Assembly: GCA_902518075.1 (NCBI GenBank)
Contig: CABYEX010000004.1
Span: forward strand, 1-64,000
Source: Halieaceae bacterium
GTDB lineage: Bacteria; Pseudomonadota; Gammaproteobacteria; Pseudomonadales; Halieaceae
DNA: 64,000 bases
Direction of reading: 5' to 3'
The notes beneath the pieces were generated by a model that had not been told where the DNA came from, searched no databases, and saw nothing but the letters and a program-made list of their open reading frames with translations. This document shows, piece after piece, positions 45,215 through 55,107 of the stretch. The translations under genes and the position numbers were made by a program. How positions within the stretch are numbered: position 1 is the stretch's first letter; each line of letters begins with the position of its first letter.

Positions 45215-46363
45215 ATGAATAAGAACGAAGAAGAGAATCAACGTGACGAAACTGTCTCGGCGTCAGAAGCCTCGCTTGACGAGGAACTGATCGGAGAGGC
45301 AACCGAGACGACGGACGACACCGAAGGCACAGCAGATAGCCAGCTTGTAGAGATAGATCCAAGCGCTGACCGAGCCGACGACTTTTCAGCGGCGCAGACA
45401 GACGAAGATACTGATGACATTGCAGAGTCAGGAACAGACTGGTTGATCGATACTGGCTTGGCTGCAGCAATTAACCCTCAGAGCGATATCCCGGAAGAAG
45501 CATCAGAGGACCGCGAATCAGACAACACCGGCCAAGAGATCGCCGAATCGGAGCTTTACGACAATGATGATAATGATGAGGACATCTGGGAGCAGGATGA
45601 GTCCGAAGATGACGATTATGAGGATGATCTAGCCAGGTCTGGTGATGAAGACGATTTCAGAGAAGACGAGCAAGCCTCTCTTATTGACTCCGACCATGAA
45701 AATCCCGCGCCCACAACCCGTGCAGTCTGGCCCATAGTCTTTGGTGGCATTGCACTTGTGCTGATAGTCCTTGGAGGCTGGGACCTGTTCCAGGAACGCG
45801 TCACCCTGCTAACTCGCATTACCGAGTTGGAACAAACCCAAGCTCGCACCAGGGAATCAGCAGCGCTCGATGCCAAAACCGTCGCAGAGCTGGAAGTCGA
45901 GAACGCTGCCCTCAAACTACAGCTCGATACCCTTTACCGAGACTACAATGCGGCGATGGGTGAGCTCAGAAATGCACCAATAACCGGAGAGGCGACTGGG
46001 GAGAATGATGATGCCCAGAACACGGTCACGCCATCGAATCCGACAACCGCTCTAGAAGCGCAGGACGATGAACCTGAGCGCAGCGAAGGTAGCAAAGCAA
46101 CGCCAACCGATACTGGCGGATGGTTTATAAATATCGGCGCCTACGCCAGTGCGCTTTCCGCCAACACCTGGGCACTCAGATTGCAGAACTCTGGCTACGA
46201 CGTCTCCGTTACGGAGATAGAGACGTCCGAAGGCGTCACCCTGAACCGCGTGAGGTTGACTGGCTTTGCCTCCAAAGTCGCCGCTACGGATTTCGCACAA
46301 GAGCTGCAATCGGACTATGGCACGGGTCCACTGTGGGTAGGAGAACTCCCCTCTGGCAACTAA
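45215..46363 (+). CDS. Acidic single-pass membrane protein with SPOR domain
   Basis: The 382-residue product from ATG 45215 has a long cytoplasmic N-terminus of about 165 residues packed with Asp and Glu (for example YDNDDNDEDIWEQDESEDDD), one transmembrane helix at about 171-190 (WPIVFGGIALVLIVLGGWDL), a short coiled coil at about 195-250, and a C-terminal SPOR domain (WFINIGAYASALSANTWALR) that binds denuded peptidoglycan glycans at division sites. The topology is N-in. The N-terminal acidity is extreme and its partner is unknown. A TTG five codons upstream is an alternative start. Confidence 0.85.
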   Translation: MNKNEEENQRDETVSASEASLDEELIGEATETTDDTEGTADSQLVEIDPSADRADDFSAAQTDEDTDDIAESGTDWLIDTGLAAAINPQSDIPEEASEDRESDNTGQEIAESELYDNDDNDEDIWEQDESEDDDYEDDLARSGDEDDFREDEQASLIDSDHENPAPTTRAVWPIVFGGIALVLIVLGGWDLFQERVTLLTRITELEQTQARTRESAALDAKTVAELEVENAALKLQLDTLYRDYNAAMGELRNAPITGEATGENDDAQNTVTPSNPTTALEAQDDEPERSEGSKATPTDTGGWFINIGAYASALSANTWALRLQNSGYDVSVTEIETSEGVTLNRVRLTGFASKVAATDFAQELQSDYGTGPLWVGELPSGN

Positions 46364-46774
46364 ACGTAGTCGCATGACCTCGCGGCATCATCCGAGGAGC
46401 TGCTGTATCGTCACCTGCAACTATTCTAGGCTACCCAGTACTAGGTAGCGGTTGCGCACCCGATACTTTATCTCGGGCCCACGGTAGGGTGTCTCATATT
46501 AATACGGCTGGCAAAGGTAGCTCATGTCTATCCAGACATGAGCTCTGTGATCCGCCCAGAGGCAAGCGTGTCGGTGTGACCAACTGACTTCACCCGGTTA
46601 CGGTCGACAACACAGGTGACCCTACTCCCACGGGCGGAACAGTGCTCACCAGAAATCATCGATTTTCCCAATCGCTCTGACTAAAACAGTGATAGCAGGT
46701 AGCTTGCCGATCCCATCACCGGGTCTTGATCCACTCCGTAGCGAGGGCCAAACACAAGCGATACAAAATCCGCT
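46364..46774. other. Intergenic region between convergent SPOR gene and trpC
   Basis: This 411-base stretch separates two 3' ends. It contains the perfect hairpin at 46519-46544 listed separately and a weaker pair, CTACC...GGTAG, near 46432-46448. No open frame longer than about 50 codons looks coding, and I see no RNA gene. It is unusually long for a convergent spacer in this compact genome, so a small RNA cannot be excluded. Confidence 0.5.
46519..46544. terminator. Perfect hairpin between convergent genes, possible bidirectional terminator
   Basis: AGCTCATGTCT (46519-46529) pairs with AGACATGAGCT (46534-46544) across the four-base loop ATCC. The stem is 11 perfect pairs. No T-run follows on either strand, so intrinsic termination is not assured; it may instead protect 3' ends or bind a dimeric protein. 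Confidence 0.4.
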
Positions 46775-47629
46775 TTACTCCCCGAAATCTCTCCGCTGTC
46801 CAACTAGTCTGCCAAATGAGTCACCGGTGAACATGGTCGCCAGAGCAACGCCCGGGTCTTCAGCCCGCATAAAGGTCTCTCCAATCAGAAAGGTGTGCAC
46901 CCCACGCCCGCGCATCTCCAAGACCTGTGCTGCGGAACTGAATCCGCTTTCGGTTACCACCTGCACTCCGGCAGGTATGCGCTCTAATAATCCGTAGGTC
47001 GTATCGAGACTCGTCTCGAACGTATGCAGATCGCGGTTATTGATCCCGATGAGATCACCACCCAGTGTCAGGGCCTCGTCGAGCTCCGTCTCGTCGTGGA
47101 CCTCGACCAGCACATCCAGCCCTGCCTCACAGGCACAGTCGTGAAGATCCTTGAGATGCGGTAACTCCAGACAGGCCACAATCAGCAGGATAGCATCGGC
47201 GCCAAGCGCCCTTGCTTCCCAAATCTGATATGGGTCGAGGGTAAAATCCTTGCGTAATACTGGCAGTGAGCAGGCGCCCCGAGCGGCCTGCAAGTAGTTG
47301 TCTGCCCCTTGAAAAAAATCGATGTCGGTCAAAACTGATAAACAGGCCGCACCGCCCGCCTCATAGCTGGCGCCAATCTCGGCGGGATGGAACTCCTCGC
47401 GAATCACTCCTCTGCTGGGGCTCGCCTTTTTGATCTCGGCAATGACTGCCGCCTGGCCCTGCGCCACACGATCAGAAAGCGCGTGCCGAAAGCCCCTGGC
47501 CGGGTCCGCGCGGGTTGCCAGTTGTTCAAGCTCTCCGAGCGACCGCAGCTGCTTGCGCTCTGCAACTTCTTCTATCTTGCGGTCGAAAATCTTTTTCAGC
47601 ACCGTGGGTGCAGCAAGTTTGGTAGTCAT
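46775..47629 (-). CDS. trpC: Indole-3-glycerol phosphate synthase
   Basis: TrpC forms the indole ring in tryptophan synthesis. The 284-residue TIM-barrel protein has [41 protein letters not shown] and [12 protein letters not shown], the ordered IGPS motifs. ATG 47629 overlaps the trpD stop by ATGA; a TTG two codons upstream is also open. It has no fused TrpF domain. It is the last gene of trpG-trpD-trpC. Confidence 0.97.
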   Translation of the reverse strand: MTTKLAAPTVLKKIFDRKIEEVAERKQLRSLGELEQLATRADPARGFRHALSDRVAQGQAAVIAEIKKASPSRGVIREEFHPAEIGASYEAGGAACLSVLTDIDFFQGADNYLQAARGACSLPVLRKDFTLDPYQIWEARALGADAILLIVACLELPHLKDLHDCACEAGLDVLVEVHDETELDEALTLGGDLIGINNRDLHTFETSLDTTYGLLERIPAGVQVVTESGFSSAAQVLEMRGRGVHTFLIGETFMRAEDPGVALATMFTGDSFGRLVGQRRDFGE

Positions 47630-48684
47630 CGGCAAGGTGCTCCGCCTTGCTCTTGAGCCAAAGCCTGCGTGAAAGCGACGAACGCCTCGAGTTTTTGCGC
47701 AGCAGCTCCTGAGGCCATAGCTTTTTCGGCAGCAGTAATACCTAAAGCCAGCGAGTCAGCTACCCCCGACACATAAATCCCGGCGCCCGCGTTCAGCGTA
47801 ATCATAGAGCGCGCCTTGATGCTGACCGCATCTTCGTCGCCACCAAGTGCGGACCGAATCAGACTCGCAGAGTGCTCTGCGGTTTCTACCTGCAAGCCGT
47901 TCAAGCTGTCATGAGCATGGCCCAAAGCGGCGGGATCGATATCTATCGGCGAGATTTCACCGGCTTTGCATTCAAAGCCTCGCGTGTTGGCTGCGACGGA
48001 AATCTCATCGAGCCCGTCGTCGCTGTGAAGGACCAGTGCATGCTCAGTGCCTAACCGGACCAGCACCTCAGCCAGCGGCTCGCAGAGCACCGAGTCGTAT
48101 ACACCAAGCACCTGTCGTTTCACCTTTGCGGGATTCGTCAGCGGGCCTAGCACGTTAAAGAGGGTGCGCAGACCGAGCTCTTGTCGCGGGCCGACAGCGT
48201 GTTTCATGGCCCCGTGATGCACCGGCGCAAACATAAAACCCATGCCCACTTCCTGAACGCAGAGGGCGATCTGCTCAGGGCTTACATCGAGGTTTACCCC
48301 CAGCGCCTCGAGTACATCAGATGAACCGCTGCTGCTCGAGACCGACCTATTTCCGTGCTTGGCAACCTGCGCGCCGGCGGCGGCGGCAACAAACGTAGCA
48401 GCGGTCGACACATTGAACAAGTTGGCACCATCACCCCCTGTTCCCACAAGGTCGATTACATGTTTACCGGCTACGGAGACAGGGGTCACTAAATCGCGCA
48501 TCACCTCTGCGGCACCAGCGATTTCTTCGATGGCTTCGCCTTTCATGCGCAGGGCTACTAACAACGCACCAATCTGTGCTTGAGACGCCTCGCCTATCAT
48601 CACAGTCGTCATAACGGCGCGCATCGACTCACGGGAGATATCTTTCCCCTCCACCCATTGCTCGAGTGCCTGCTGCAGCGTCAT
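47626..48684 (-). CDS. trpD: Anthranilate phosphoribosyltransferase
   Basis: TrpD adds phosphoribose to anthranilate. The 352-residue product has [18 protein letters not shown] (PRPP binding), [20 protein letters not shown] and [16 protein letters not shown]. Length is normal for the stand-alone enzyme. It starts 21 bases after trpG and is coupled to trpC by a start-stop overlap. Confidence 0.97.
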   Translation of the reverse strand: MTLQQALEQWVEGKDISRESMRAVMTTVMIGEASQAQIGALLVALRMKGEAIEEIAGAAEVMRDLVTPVSVAGKHVIDLVGTGGDGANLFNVSTAATFVAAAAGAQVAKHGNRSVSSSSGSSDVLEALGVNLDVSPEQIALCVQEVGMGFMFAPVHHGAMKHAVGPRQELGLRTLFNVLGPLTNPAKVKRQVLGVYDSVLCEPLAEVLVRLGTEHALVLHSDDGLDEISVAANTRGFECKAGEISPIDIDPAALGHAHDSLNGLQVETAEHSASLIRSALGGDEDAVSIKARSMITLNAGAGIYVSGVADSLALGITAAEKAMASGAAAQKLEAFVAFTQALAQEQGGAPCR

Positions 48685-48705
48685 ATTTTCGTGCCCATTA
48701 TTGAC

Positions 48706-49290
48706 TCACGAACATCGTGCCAGAAACTGATCCAACATGGCGTGACCATGTTCGGAGAGAACAGACTCGGGATGAAACTGCACACCCTCAATATCGAGTT
48801 CACGGTGACGCAGCCCCATGATCGCCTCTTGATTCCCGCTGTCGTCCTCTGTCCAGGCAGTGACCTCGAGGCAGTCGGGCAGCGAGTCTGGGTCGACCAC
48901 GAGACTGTGATAGCGGGTAGCAGTGAATGGACTGGGCAGGTCTCTGAACACACCTTCACCGATGTGATGGATCGGGCTGGTCTTGCCGTGCATCACTTTT
49001 TGCGCGCGCACGATCTGACCACCAAAGACGGCACCAATGCTCTGCTGTCCGAGACAAATGCCGAATATCGGCACTTTACCAGCGAAGTGTTCGATCACCG
49101 ACATAGAAATGCCTGCTTCCGTGGGTGAGCTGGGGCCAGGCGAGATGCAAATACCCTCAGGCGCCCGCGCTTCAATGTCCGCCAGACTTATCGCGTCATT
49201 GCGCTGCACGTCGACTTCCGCACCAAGTTCCCACAAGTATTGAACGACATTCCAGGTGAAGGAGTCGTAATTGTCGATCATCAAAATCAT
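48706..49290 (-). CDS. trpG: Anthranilate synthase glutamine amidotransferase subunit
   Basis: TrpG provides ammonia from glutamine to TrpE; the same family serves p-aminobenzoate synthesis (PabA). The 194-residue product has [18 protein letters not shown], the catalytic Cys in [16 protein letters not shown] and the His/Glu in [13 protein letters not shown]. It is followed by trpD and trpC. TrpE lies 1.5 kb upstream beyond an inserted + strand gene. Confidence 0.95.
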   Translation of the reverse strand: MILMIDNYDSFTWNVVQYLWELGAEVDVQRNDAISLADIEARAPEGICISPGPSSPTEAGISMSVIEHFAGKVPIFGICLGQQSIGAVFGGQIVRAQKVMHGKTSPIHHIGEGVFRDLPSPFTATRYHSLVVDPDSLPDCLEVTAWTEDDSGNQEAIMGLRHRELDIEGVQFHPESVLSEHGHAMLDQFLARCS

Positions 49291-49653
49291 GGGGAGGTCA
49301 GAATGCGCTCTTTAGAACGGCAAATATGCGGACTTTTTACGCTAAGTGTGGTCAAAAAGCATCCTAAAAGCGCCTCGTCCCACAATGATCGGTAAAATAG
49401 TCAACAAATGCGCCGAAATTCGCGGAAAACCCACTGTGAGCGTCGTTATCTGACTTCTAACTTACCGAGCTGGTCGGGGGCTAGACTGCCATTAACAGCG
49501 ACACTGCAACGGCCGCACTGACTTAGGGTCAGTAGTCTCGCTACGGGAATAATCTGCAGCGGTGCGGCGTCAATATATACGGAACGAGCGCTGGCGAGTA
49601 GATGCCGACCGGTGCTAACTTCATAACCCTTTTCACCCTGCAAGGTGCTCTAT
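49291..49653. other. Intergenic region between divergent trpG and lectin gene
   Basis: This 363-base stretch should hold the promoter of the trpGDC operon and that of the lectin gene. On the - strand TTGACC and TTGACT occur before trpG, without well-placed -10 boxes. I see no leader peptide with Trp codons and no attenuator hairpin. A 65-codon frame at 49446-49643 (- strand) has no ribosome-binding site and is not supported. Local AT content is higher than in the neighbouring trp genes. Confidence 0.5.
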
Positions 49654-50763
49654 ATGAAGAGAACCATCGCCAAGTTTGCGAAGACGTTAGCGACGCCTGT
49701 CTGTGTGGTCGCCATGCTGGCGCTGCTCCCTGCAGGGGCCCAGGCTGATCTCGTGTTTGAGCACGATGGACACACCTATAGGCTGGTGGAGCTTCCTGCT
49801 AATTGGAGCGAAGCCGCGGCTACGGCAAAGGGGATGACACTAGCCGGCGACCCGGGATATCTAGCAAGAATTGATTCAGCCGTTGAAAACCAAGCCATTC
49901 TCGAAGCTGTGGTTTCCCACCTAAGTCCCGCGCAACTTGCGAATAGCATCCCCAATGACGGATCCGAGGCCGCGTTTGTTTGGCTTGGCGGGTCGGATGC
50001 CGGGCAAGAGGGGCGGTGGACCTGGACTAATAACGGTGATCTTTTCTGGCAGGGTGACTTCAATGGAGTACCCGTGAACGGACGCTATACCAACTGGGGC
50101 ATCCAGCCTGACAATGCAGGCGGTGCTGAAGACGCGCTGGCCATGAGTTTGTCAGGTTGGCCCGAGCCTTTCTACGATCTGGGCGCTATCGGTCAATGGA
50201 ATGATTTGGAAGCCGGCAACAGGTTGATGTACGTCATCGAGTTCGACGCCGTGGTAGAGCCTCTTAGAGCCGAATTGGATCAGCCTGCGGATCGGGGAGT
50301 GTACACCGGCGTGGGAATGATCCGCGGCTGGGCGCTCTCAGAAGAAGAGGTCGAACGCATCGAAGTCTACATTGATGGCCGCTATGCTTTTGACGCACCC
50401 TACGGTGACCCTCGAGAAGATGTGGGCTACGCGTACCCCGATATTGATGATTCATCAACGTCCGGGTTCTCTGTGCCCTTCCGTTACAGTGCACTAAGCG
50501 CTGGTGAGCACACGATTTCGGTCATTGTGACGGATGGCTTCGGAGATCGCGTGGAGCGCAGTGCTACATTCGAAGTTGTGCGCTTCGAGCCATTCTTTGT
50601 CGGGAAAGAGAACACACCTAATATGAACTGGTCTCTGGCATCAAGCTACGCTGATTACATTACAGTTCGTGGGGTTGAGGTTGGCGGTAGCGTCTACTCT
50701 GTAACGCTTCGCTGGCAGACGCTGACCCAGTCTTTCGAGGTCATCAACATTGTCAAGAACTAG
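49654..50763 (+). CDS. Secreted protein with C-type lectin domain and Ig-like domain
   Basis: The 369-residue product has a signal peptide (cleavage about AQAD). Residues about 33-205 form a C-type lectin fold: HTYRLVELPANWSEAAATA, FVWLGGSDAGQEGRWTWTN, RYTNWGIQPDNAGGAEDALA and GQWNDLE, the W-x-G and WND landmarks with an N-W-x-x-x-x-P-D-N calcium-site segment. Residues about 210-310 resemble a bacterial Ig-like domain (GMIRGWALSEEEVERIEVYI). The start ATG 49654 follows an AAGG sequence. It interrupts the trpE/trpGDC cluster on the opposite strand, which suggests acquisition. Confidence 0.8.
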   Translation: MKRTIAKFAKTLATPVCVVAMLALLPAGAQADLVFEHDGHTYRLVELPANWSEAAATAKGMTLAGDPGYLARIDSAVENQAILEAVVSHLSPAQLANSIPNDGSEAAFVWLGGSDAGQEGRWTWTNNGDLFWQGDFNGVPVNGRYTNWGIQPDNAGGAEDALAMSLSGWPEPFYDLGAIGQWNDLEAGNRLMYVIEFDAVVEPLRAELDQPADRGVYTGVGMIRGWALSEEEVERIEVYIDGRYAFDAPYGDPREDVGYAYPDIDDSSTSGFSVPFRYSALSAGEHTISVIVTDGFGDRVERSATFEVVRFEPFFVGKENTPNMNWSLASSYADYITVRGVEVGGSVYSVTLRWQTLTQSFEVINIVKN

Positions 50764-50841
50764 CGCCTGAGCTTCCGACGGCCAGCTGGCGTCAATAGAG
50801 GCCGACTGACACTATGTCTGAAACACTCACTCAATACCTCA

Positions 50842-52329
50842 TCACCCCGAGCACATTGCGATAGCGCGCATCATTGCTCGCGCTTTACTAAGGGTTTCCT
50901 CCCACTCTGAGGTGGGCACTGAATCCGCGACGACACCTGCACCTGCCTGTAGGATGGCCTGGCCGTCTTTCACTACTACGGTGCGGATCGCAATCGCAGT
51001 ATCCATGTTTCCTGACCACGATAAGTAACCAACCGCTCCGCCATAGATACCGCGCTTCACCGGTTCAAGCTCATCAATGATTTCCATGGCTCGTACTTTG
51101 GGGGCGCCACTTAGCGTTCCTGCCGGCAGTGCAGCGCGCAGCGCGTCAACAGCGGATATCCCCTCTCTAGCGCGGCCGGTGACATTAGACACAATATGCA
51201 TCACATGAGAGTAACGTTCGATTACCATTTTGTCTGTCAGACTTACGCTGCCCGCCTCGCTCACCCGCCCCACGTCATTACGGCCCAGATCAATCAACAT
51301 CAGGTGCTCGGCAATCTCTTTCTGATCGGCCAGCAGTTCTGCCTCGAGCACTTGATCTTCCTCCTCGGTTGCGCCGCGCCCACGGGTGCCGGCGATTGGT
51401 CGAACGGTGACCAACCCCCCTTCGAGTCGCACCAAAATCTCAGGGGATGAGCCGATCACCTCGAATCCATCGAGATCCAGAAAGTACATGTAGGGCGAGG
51501 GATTCAAGTTTCTGAGCGCCCGGTAGAGAGACAGGGGCGGCGCCTTCAGTGGCAGCGACGACCTTTGCGAGGGCACCACCTGCATTACCTCACCTTCAAG
51601 AATATACTCCCGTATCCTCTCCACCCAGGCCTCGTATTCGGATTGCGTAGTTCGGTAGCAAATGGTGCTGGCATCGCAATCGTCCACTGATGGATCAAGG
51701 TTGATAGTGCCAAATTGCGCGTGCGCGCTTATCAGCGTGGCTTCAATCTCGTCAAGGCGTGTAAGCGCTGCCTCGTAGGCGTTATCACGAGTGGCGTCGG
51801 CATTGACCACTAGCGTAAGCGTGCCACGCAGGCCATCAAATATCAGCACCTCCTCCGCCAGCACGAGCAAAATATCCGGCAAATCCAGCTCATCAGGTGG
51901 GCAAGAATTCATCAACGTGGATTCGGTATAACGCACCGTGTCATACCCAAAATAGCCAACGAGCCCGCCGTGAAAAATAGGAAGCTCCGGCGCGGGTGCG
52001 CTATTAAAGTGCTGCCGGTAGCGCTCAATTTCCTGCAAAGGGTCCGTCACGTCGCGGCTCTCGACACATTCACCAGCCTCAAACAGGCTCAGTCGATAAC
52101 CCTCAACGGTCAGCCAGGTTTTTGCTGGTAAGCCAATAATGGAGTAGCGACCCCAGCGCTCGCCTCCTTCTACAGATTCAAACAGGAAGGAGCGCGGGCC
52201 TTGAGCCAACTTGGCATACGCAGAGAGCGGTGTTTCCGCATCGGCCAGCACGGTGCGCGCCACCGGAATATGATTGAAGCCTTTAGCCCGTTCTGCTGAA
52301 AACTGGGATTGGGTGACGGTGGTGGCCAC
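50842..52329 (-). CDS. trpE: Anthranilate synthase component I
   Basis: TrpE makes anthranilate from chorismate, the committed step of tryptophan synthesis. The 495-residue product has the N-terminal feedback-site stretch [18 protein letters not shown], and the C-terminal catalytic motifs [22 protein letters not shown] and [18 protein letters not shown]. It starts at GTG 52329, two bases after the rpe stop. The usual gph gene between rpe and trpE is missing. Confidence 0.96.
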   Translation of the reverse strand: MATTVTQSQFSAERAKGFNHIPVARTVLADAETPLSAYAKLAQGPRSFLFESVEGGERWGRYSIIGLPAKTWLTVEGYRLSLFEAGECVESRDVTDPLQEIERYRQHFNSAPAPELPIFHGGLVGYFGYDTVRYTESTLMNSCPPDELDLPDILLVLAEEVLIFDGLRGTLTLVVNADATRDNAYEAALTRLDEIEATLISAHAQFGTINLDPSVDDCDASTICYRTTQSEYEAWVERIREYILEGEVMQVVPSQRSSLPLKAPPLSLYRALRNLNPSPYMYFLDLDGFEVIGSSPEILVRLEGGLVTVRPIAGTRGRGATEEEDQVLEAELLADQKEIAEHLMLIDLGRNDVGRVSEAGSVSLTDKMVIERYSHVMHIVSNVTGRAREGISAVDALRAALPAGTLSGAPKVRAMEIIDELEPVKRGIYGGAVGYLSWSGNMDTAIAIRTVVVKDGQAILQAGAGVVADSVPTSEWEETLSKARAMMRAIAMCSG

Positions 52330-52331
52330 AC

Positions 52332-53003
52332 TTAGGCTACGGTCGCCAGATTAGCGCGCATCTGGTCGACCACGGATTTGTAATCTGCTGCCTTGAAAAT
52401 CGCGGAGCCCGCAACAAAGGTATCCGCACCGGCAGCCGCGACGTCGAATATGTTATCTGGCCCAACGCCACCATCTACCTCGAGCCGAATGTCGCGGCCC
52501 GAGGCATCAATCAGCGCCCGCGCCGCTTTAACCTTCTTTAGTGTGGACGGGATGAAAGCCTGCCCGCCAAAACCCGGGTTGACCGACATCAGTAACACTA
52601 TATCGATGTTCTGGATGGTGTAATCCAGTGCATTGAGCGACTCGGCGGGGTTGAACACCAATCCTGGCTTACACCCCAGATCGCGTATCAACTGGATAGA
52701 ACGGTCTAGATGACGGGAAGCGTGGGGATGAAACGTGATGTAGGTCGCCCCTGCTCGGGCAAACATCTCAATCAACGCATCGACAGGCTGCACCATCAGA
52801 TGTACATCGATCGGCGCGGTCACACCGTGATCACGTAGCGACTGACAGACCATGGGCCCCATTGTAAGATTGGGCACATAGTGATTGTCCATGACATCGA
52901 AATGCACCATGTCCGCGCCAGCCGCGAGCACGGCGTCAACCTCTTCGCCCAAACGAGCAAAATTGGCTGCCAAAATGGAAGGCGCAATCAGATAGTCAGA
53001 CAC
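52332..53003 (-). CDS. rpe: Ribulose-phosphate 3-epimerase
   Basis: Rpe interconverts ribulose and xylulose 5-phosphate. The 223-residue TIM-barrel product has [41 protein letters not shown] and [14 protein letters not shown], the classical metal-ligand and phosphate motifs. It starts at GTG 53003. It is 35 bases after murU and directly precedes trpE. Confidence 0.96.
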   Translation of the reverse strand: MSDYLIAPSILAANFARLGEEVDAVLAAGADMVHFDVMDNHYVPNLTMGPMVCQSLRDHGVTAPIDVHLMVQPVDALIEMFARAGATYITFHPHASRHLDRSIQLIRDLGCKPGLVFNPAESLNALDYTIQNIDIVLLMSVNPGFGGQAFIPSTLKKVKAARALIDASGRDIRLEVDGGVGPDNIFDVAAAGADTFVAGSAIFKAADYKSVVDQMRANLATVA

Positions 53004-53038
53004 GGGGTGGGTTCTCCGGGGACGCTAGAGCAAGTAGT

Positions 53039-53743
53039 TTACTGGTTGGCTGAATCCGAGGGAAATCGGTGGTTGAGCGTGGTCAGCCTCTCGGGCGTGC
53101 CGACGTCCTCCCACACGCCCTGATACAGCTCACCAGAGAGTGACGCACTCGCTATCGCCTCATCCAACAGCGGCTTCAAGGGGTGCCGACCCGACGCACA
53201 GTTGGCAAACAACCCGGGGGCATAAACACCAATGCCGCTGTAAGTGGCCACCATTGAGTCACCTGCCGCTGGCTGGGTTGGCGGTCGATGACCGACGCAA
53301 TCATCCTGCAATGCAAAGTCGCCCAGGGGATGATGCTCCGGGTTTGGCACCAACACAATGTGCGCACCTCGCTCAGCGGGCGCCATCTCGCGTAACTGAG
53401 CAAAGGGATAATCGGTAAACACGTCGCCATTGACAAGCAAGAATGGTGTATTACCGAGGCGCGGCAGAGCCTGGATAATGCCGCCGGCGGTTTCAAGCGG
53501 GGCCTGCTCTAACGAGATCGAGATCGCTACCTGCCACTGGCTGCCATCCCCCAGAAACTCGACCAACTGCTGTCCGAGGTGAGAGACGTTGACCACAATC
53601 TCGCTGAAACCTGCTGCACTCAGTCTTGCAATGTGATGCTCGATCAGTGGCTTACCTGCCACCTCTAGAAGCGGTTTAGGCGTGACATCGGTCAGCGGCT
53701 GCATCCGCCGGCCCACCCCCGCGGCAAGAATCATCGCCTTCAT
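53039..53743 (-). CDS. murU: N-acetylmuramate alpha-1-phosphate uridylyltransferase
   Basis: MurU makes UDP-MurNAc from MurNAc 1-phosphate, bypassing de novo synthesis and giving fosfomycin tolerance in Pseudomonas. The 234-residue nucleotidyltransferase has AMILAAGVGRRMQPLTDVTP (GxGxR motif), PLLEVAGKPLIEHHI and LVNGDVFTDYPF with the metal Asp. ATG 53743 overlaps the amgK stop by ATGA. Pairing with amgK is the known arrangement. Confidence 0.93.
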   Translation of the reverse strand: MKAMILAAGVGRRMQPLTDVTPKPLLEVAGKPLIEHHIARLSAAGFSEIVVNVSHLGQQLVEFLGDGSQWQVAISISLEQAPLETAGGIIQALPRLGNTPFLLVNGDVFTDYPFAQLREMAPAERGAHIVLVPNPEHHPLGDFALQDDCVGHRPPTQPAAGDSMVATYSGIGVYAPGLFANCASGRHPLKPLLDEAIASASLSGELYQGVWEDVGTPERLTTLNHRFPSDSANQ

Positions 53744-54885
53744 CGGACCCAACCCTCTGGGTCGATCGCTTCGTACCAAGGCTGTTCGCTAATCACAGAC
53801 ATCAGATCCGATTCAAACCAGTCTCTGAACTCCGTAACGCTGCTGTGTGCGCCGGCCGTTAATGCGAGCGCTTCCCGCACGTACTCGGCCACAAGCGGCA
53901 AGTCCGCCAAATAGGTCGATTTTTGATCTCTCAGATGCAACCGGGCAAAGACCCCAAGCACCCGGAGGTGGCGTTGCAAACCAGTTAGATCAAACCAACT
54001 CTGAAATTGCGCTGGACTCACCTCCTTTAGTCGTGTTGCTAGAGCCTGCAGGCTCGATGCCTGTTCTGCCGATGGCGCGGCGACCCCCACGCTCTTCAGC
54101 TGCAGCAAATAACTGTCGAGCCACGCCAGCTGTTGCGATCGTGGCCAGCGAATGTAGCAATCCTTCAGCAGTGACACAGGGTCGTAAGTGATCGGTCCCA
54201 AAACCGCATCTTGAAAATCAATCACACCCAGTTCACTCCCCTCGAGCAGCATCAAATTGCGGCTGTGAAAGTCGCGATGCACCCACACAGTTGGCTGCTC
54301 AGCGAACACGCTGATCAAATAGTCGGTGAGCATCGCATAGCACTGACGCAAACGCTCATCCGGTTGAATGCCCAGCAAGCCCGAGAGGAACCACTCTGGA
54401 AAAACATCCATCTCGGTTTTCAGCCGACCCGAATCATAACCAGGGATGCCTACCTCCTCACATGGCATACTGATCTGGCACATCAGCGCATTGAAAGCCT
54501 TTTGGTACAGAGCAGCGGCAGACTCAGGGTAGGAAGCCAGCGCAGGGAGCAGTTGTTGATCGCCGAAATCCTCAAGCAAAAACCAGCCTCGTCGCAGTGA
54601 CTGCGCAAACACGGCCGGTGTGCGAACACCGGCTTTAGCCATCTGGGCGCCAACACGCAAGAAAGCCTCGTTGTTCTGCGACGCTGGCGACACCATCGCA
54701 ATAAGGGATGGCATCTCTCGCGTCGCCCCTCCCATGTTGGGTGTTGCTAGTCCCTTTAAAGAGGTAACCCGATAGTATTGGCGCGGGCTAGCATCACCGG
54801 CGATGAGCTCGATATTCATTTCGGAGACCGCACACTGCAACGCCCTCGCTATCCACTCTTTTAGTCCTACCGGGTAAAGACTCAT
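53740..54885 (-). CDS. amgK: N-acetylmuramate/N-acetylglucosamine kinase AmgK
   Basis: AmgK phosphorylates the anomeric position of MurNAc in wall recycling. The 381-residue product has the aminoglycoside phosphotransferase fold, with VHRDFHSRNLMLLE (catalytic Asp) and VIDFQDAVLGPITYDPVSLL (metal Asp). The N-terminal GDASPRQYYRV loop is typical. I chose ATG 54885 (MSLYPVGLKEW); ATG 54918 is an alternative, and neither has a strong ribosome-binding sequence. It is divergent from lptD, as in Pseudomonas. Confidence 0.9.
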   Translation of the reverse strand: MSLYPVGLKEWIARALQCAVSEMNIELIAGDASPRQYYRVTSLKGLATPNMGGATREMPSLIAMVSPASQNNEAFLRVGAQMAKAGVRTPAVFAQSLRRGWFLLEDFGDQQLLPALASYPESAAALYQKAFNALMCQISMPCEEVGIPGYDSGRLKTEMDVFPEWFLSGLLGIQPDERLRQCYAMLTDYLISVFAEQPTVWVHRDFHSRNLMLLEGSELGVIDFQDAVLGPITYDPVSLLKDCYIRWPRSQQLAWLDSYLLQLKSVGVAAPSAEQASSLQALATRLKEVSPAQFQSWFDLTGLQRHLRVLGVFARLHLRDQKSTYLADLPLVAEYVREALALTAGAHSSVTEFRDWFESDLMSVISEQPWYEAIDPEGWVR

Positions 54886-55107
54886 GTCGGAATAAGATGC
54901 TCCTGTGACCACCTCCATATCAGTTAAATAGCGCTGACATAACAAGTGCTGTGACCTGTCTGAGTTTATCGCGCTTGGGCGGCTTTGCTGCCACCGAACG
55001 GCAAAAAATAGCGGTAGTGAGCGGTGAAATTGTCCGCGCATCTGCGGGCGCCTTGGATTATGATGCGCATCCGTTTCTCTATCCCTCCGTGTGAACCCTA
55101 AGCCCCC

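Noticed and set aside
49291..49400. Tryptophan attenuator or leader peptide before trpG
   Set aside because: No short ORF with Trp codons and no terminator hairpin with T-run found.
49446..49643. 65-codon frame upstream of the lectin gene
   Set aside because: Lies in a divergent promoter region with no ribosome-binding site.
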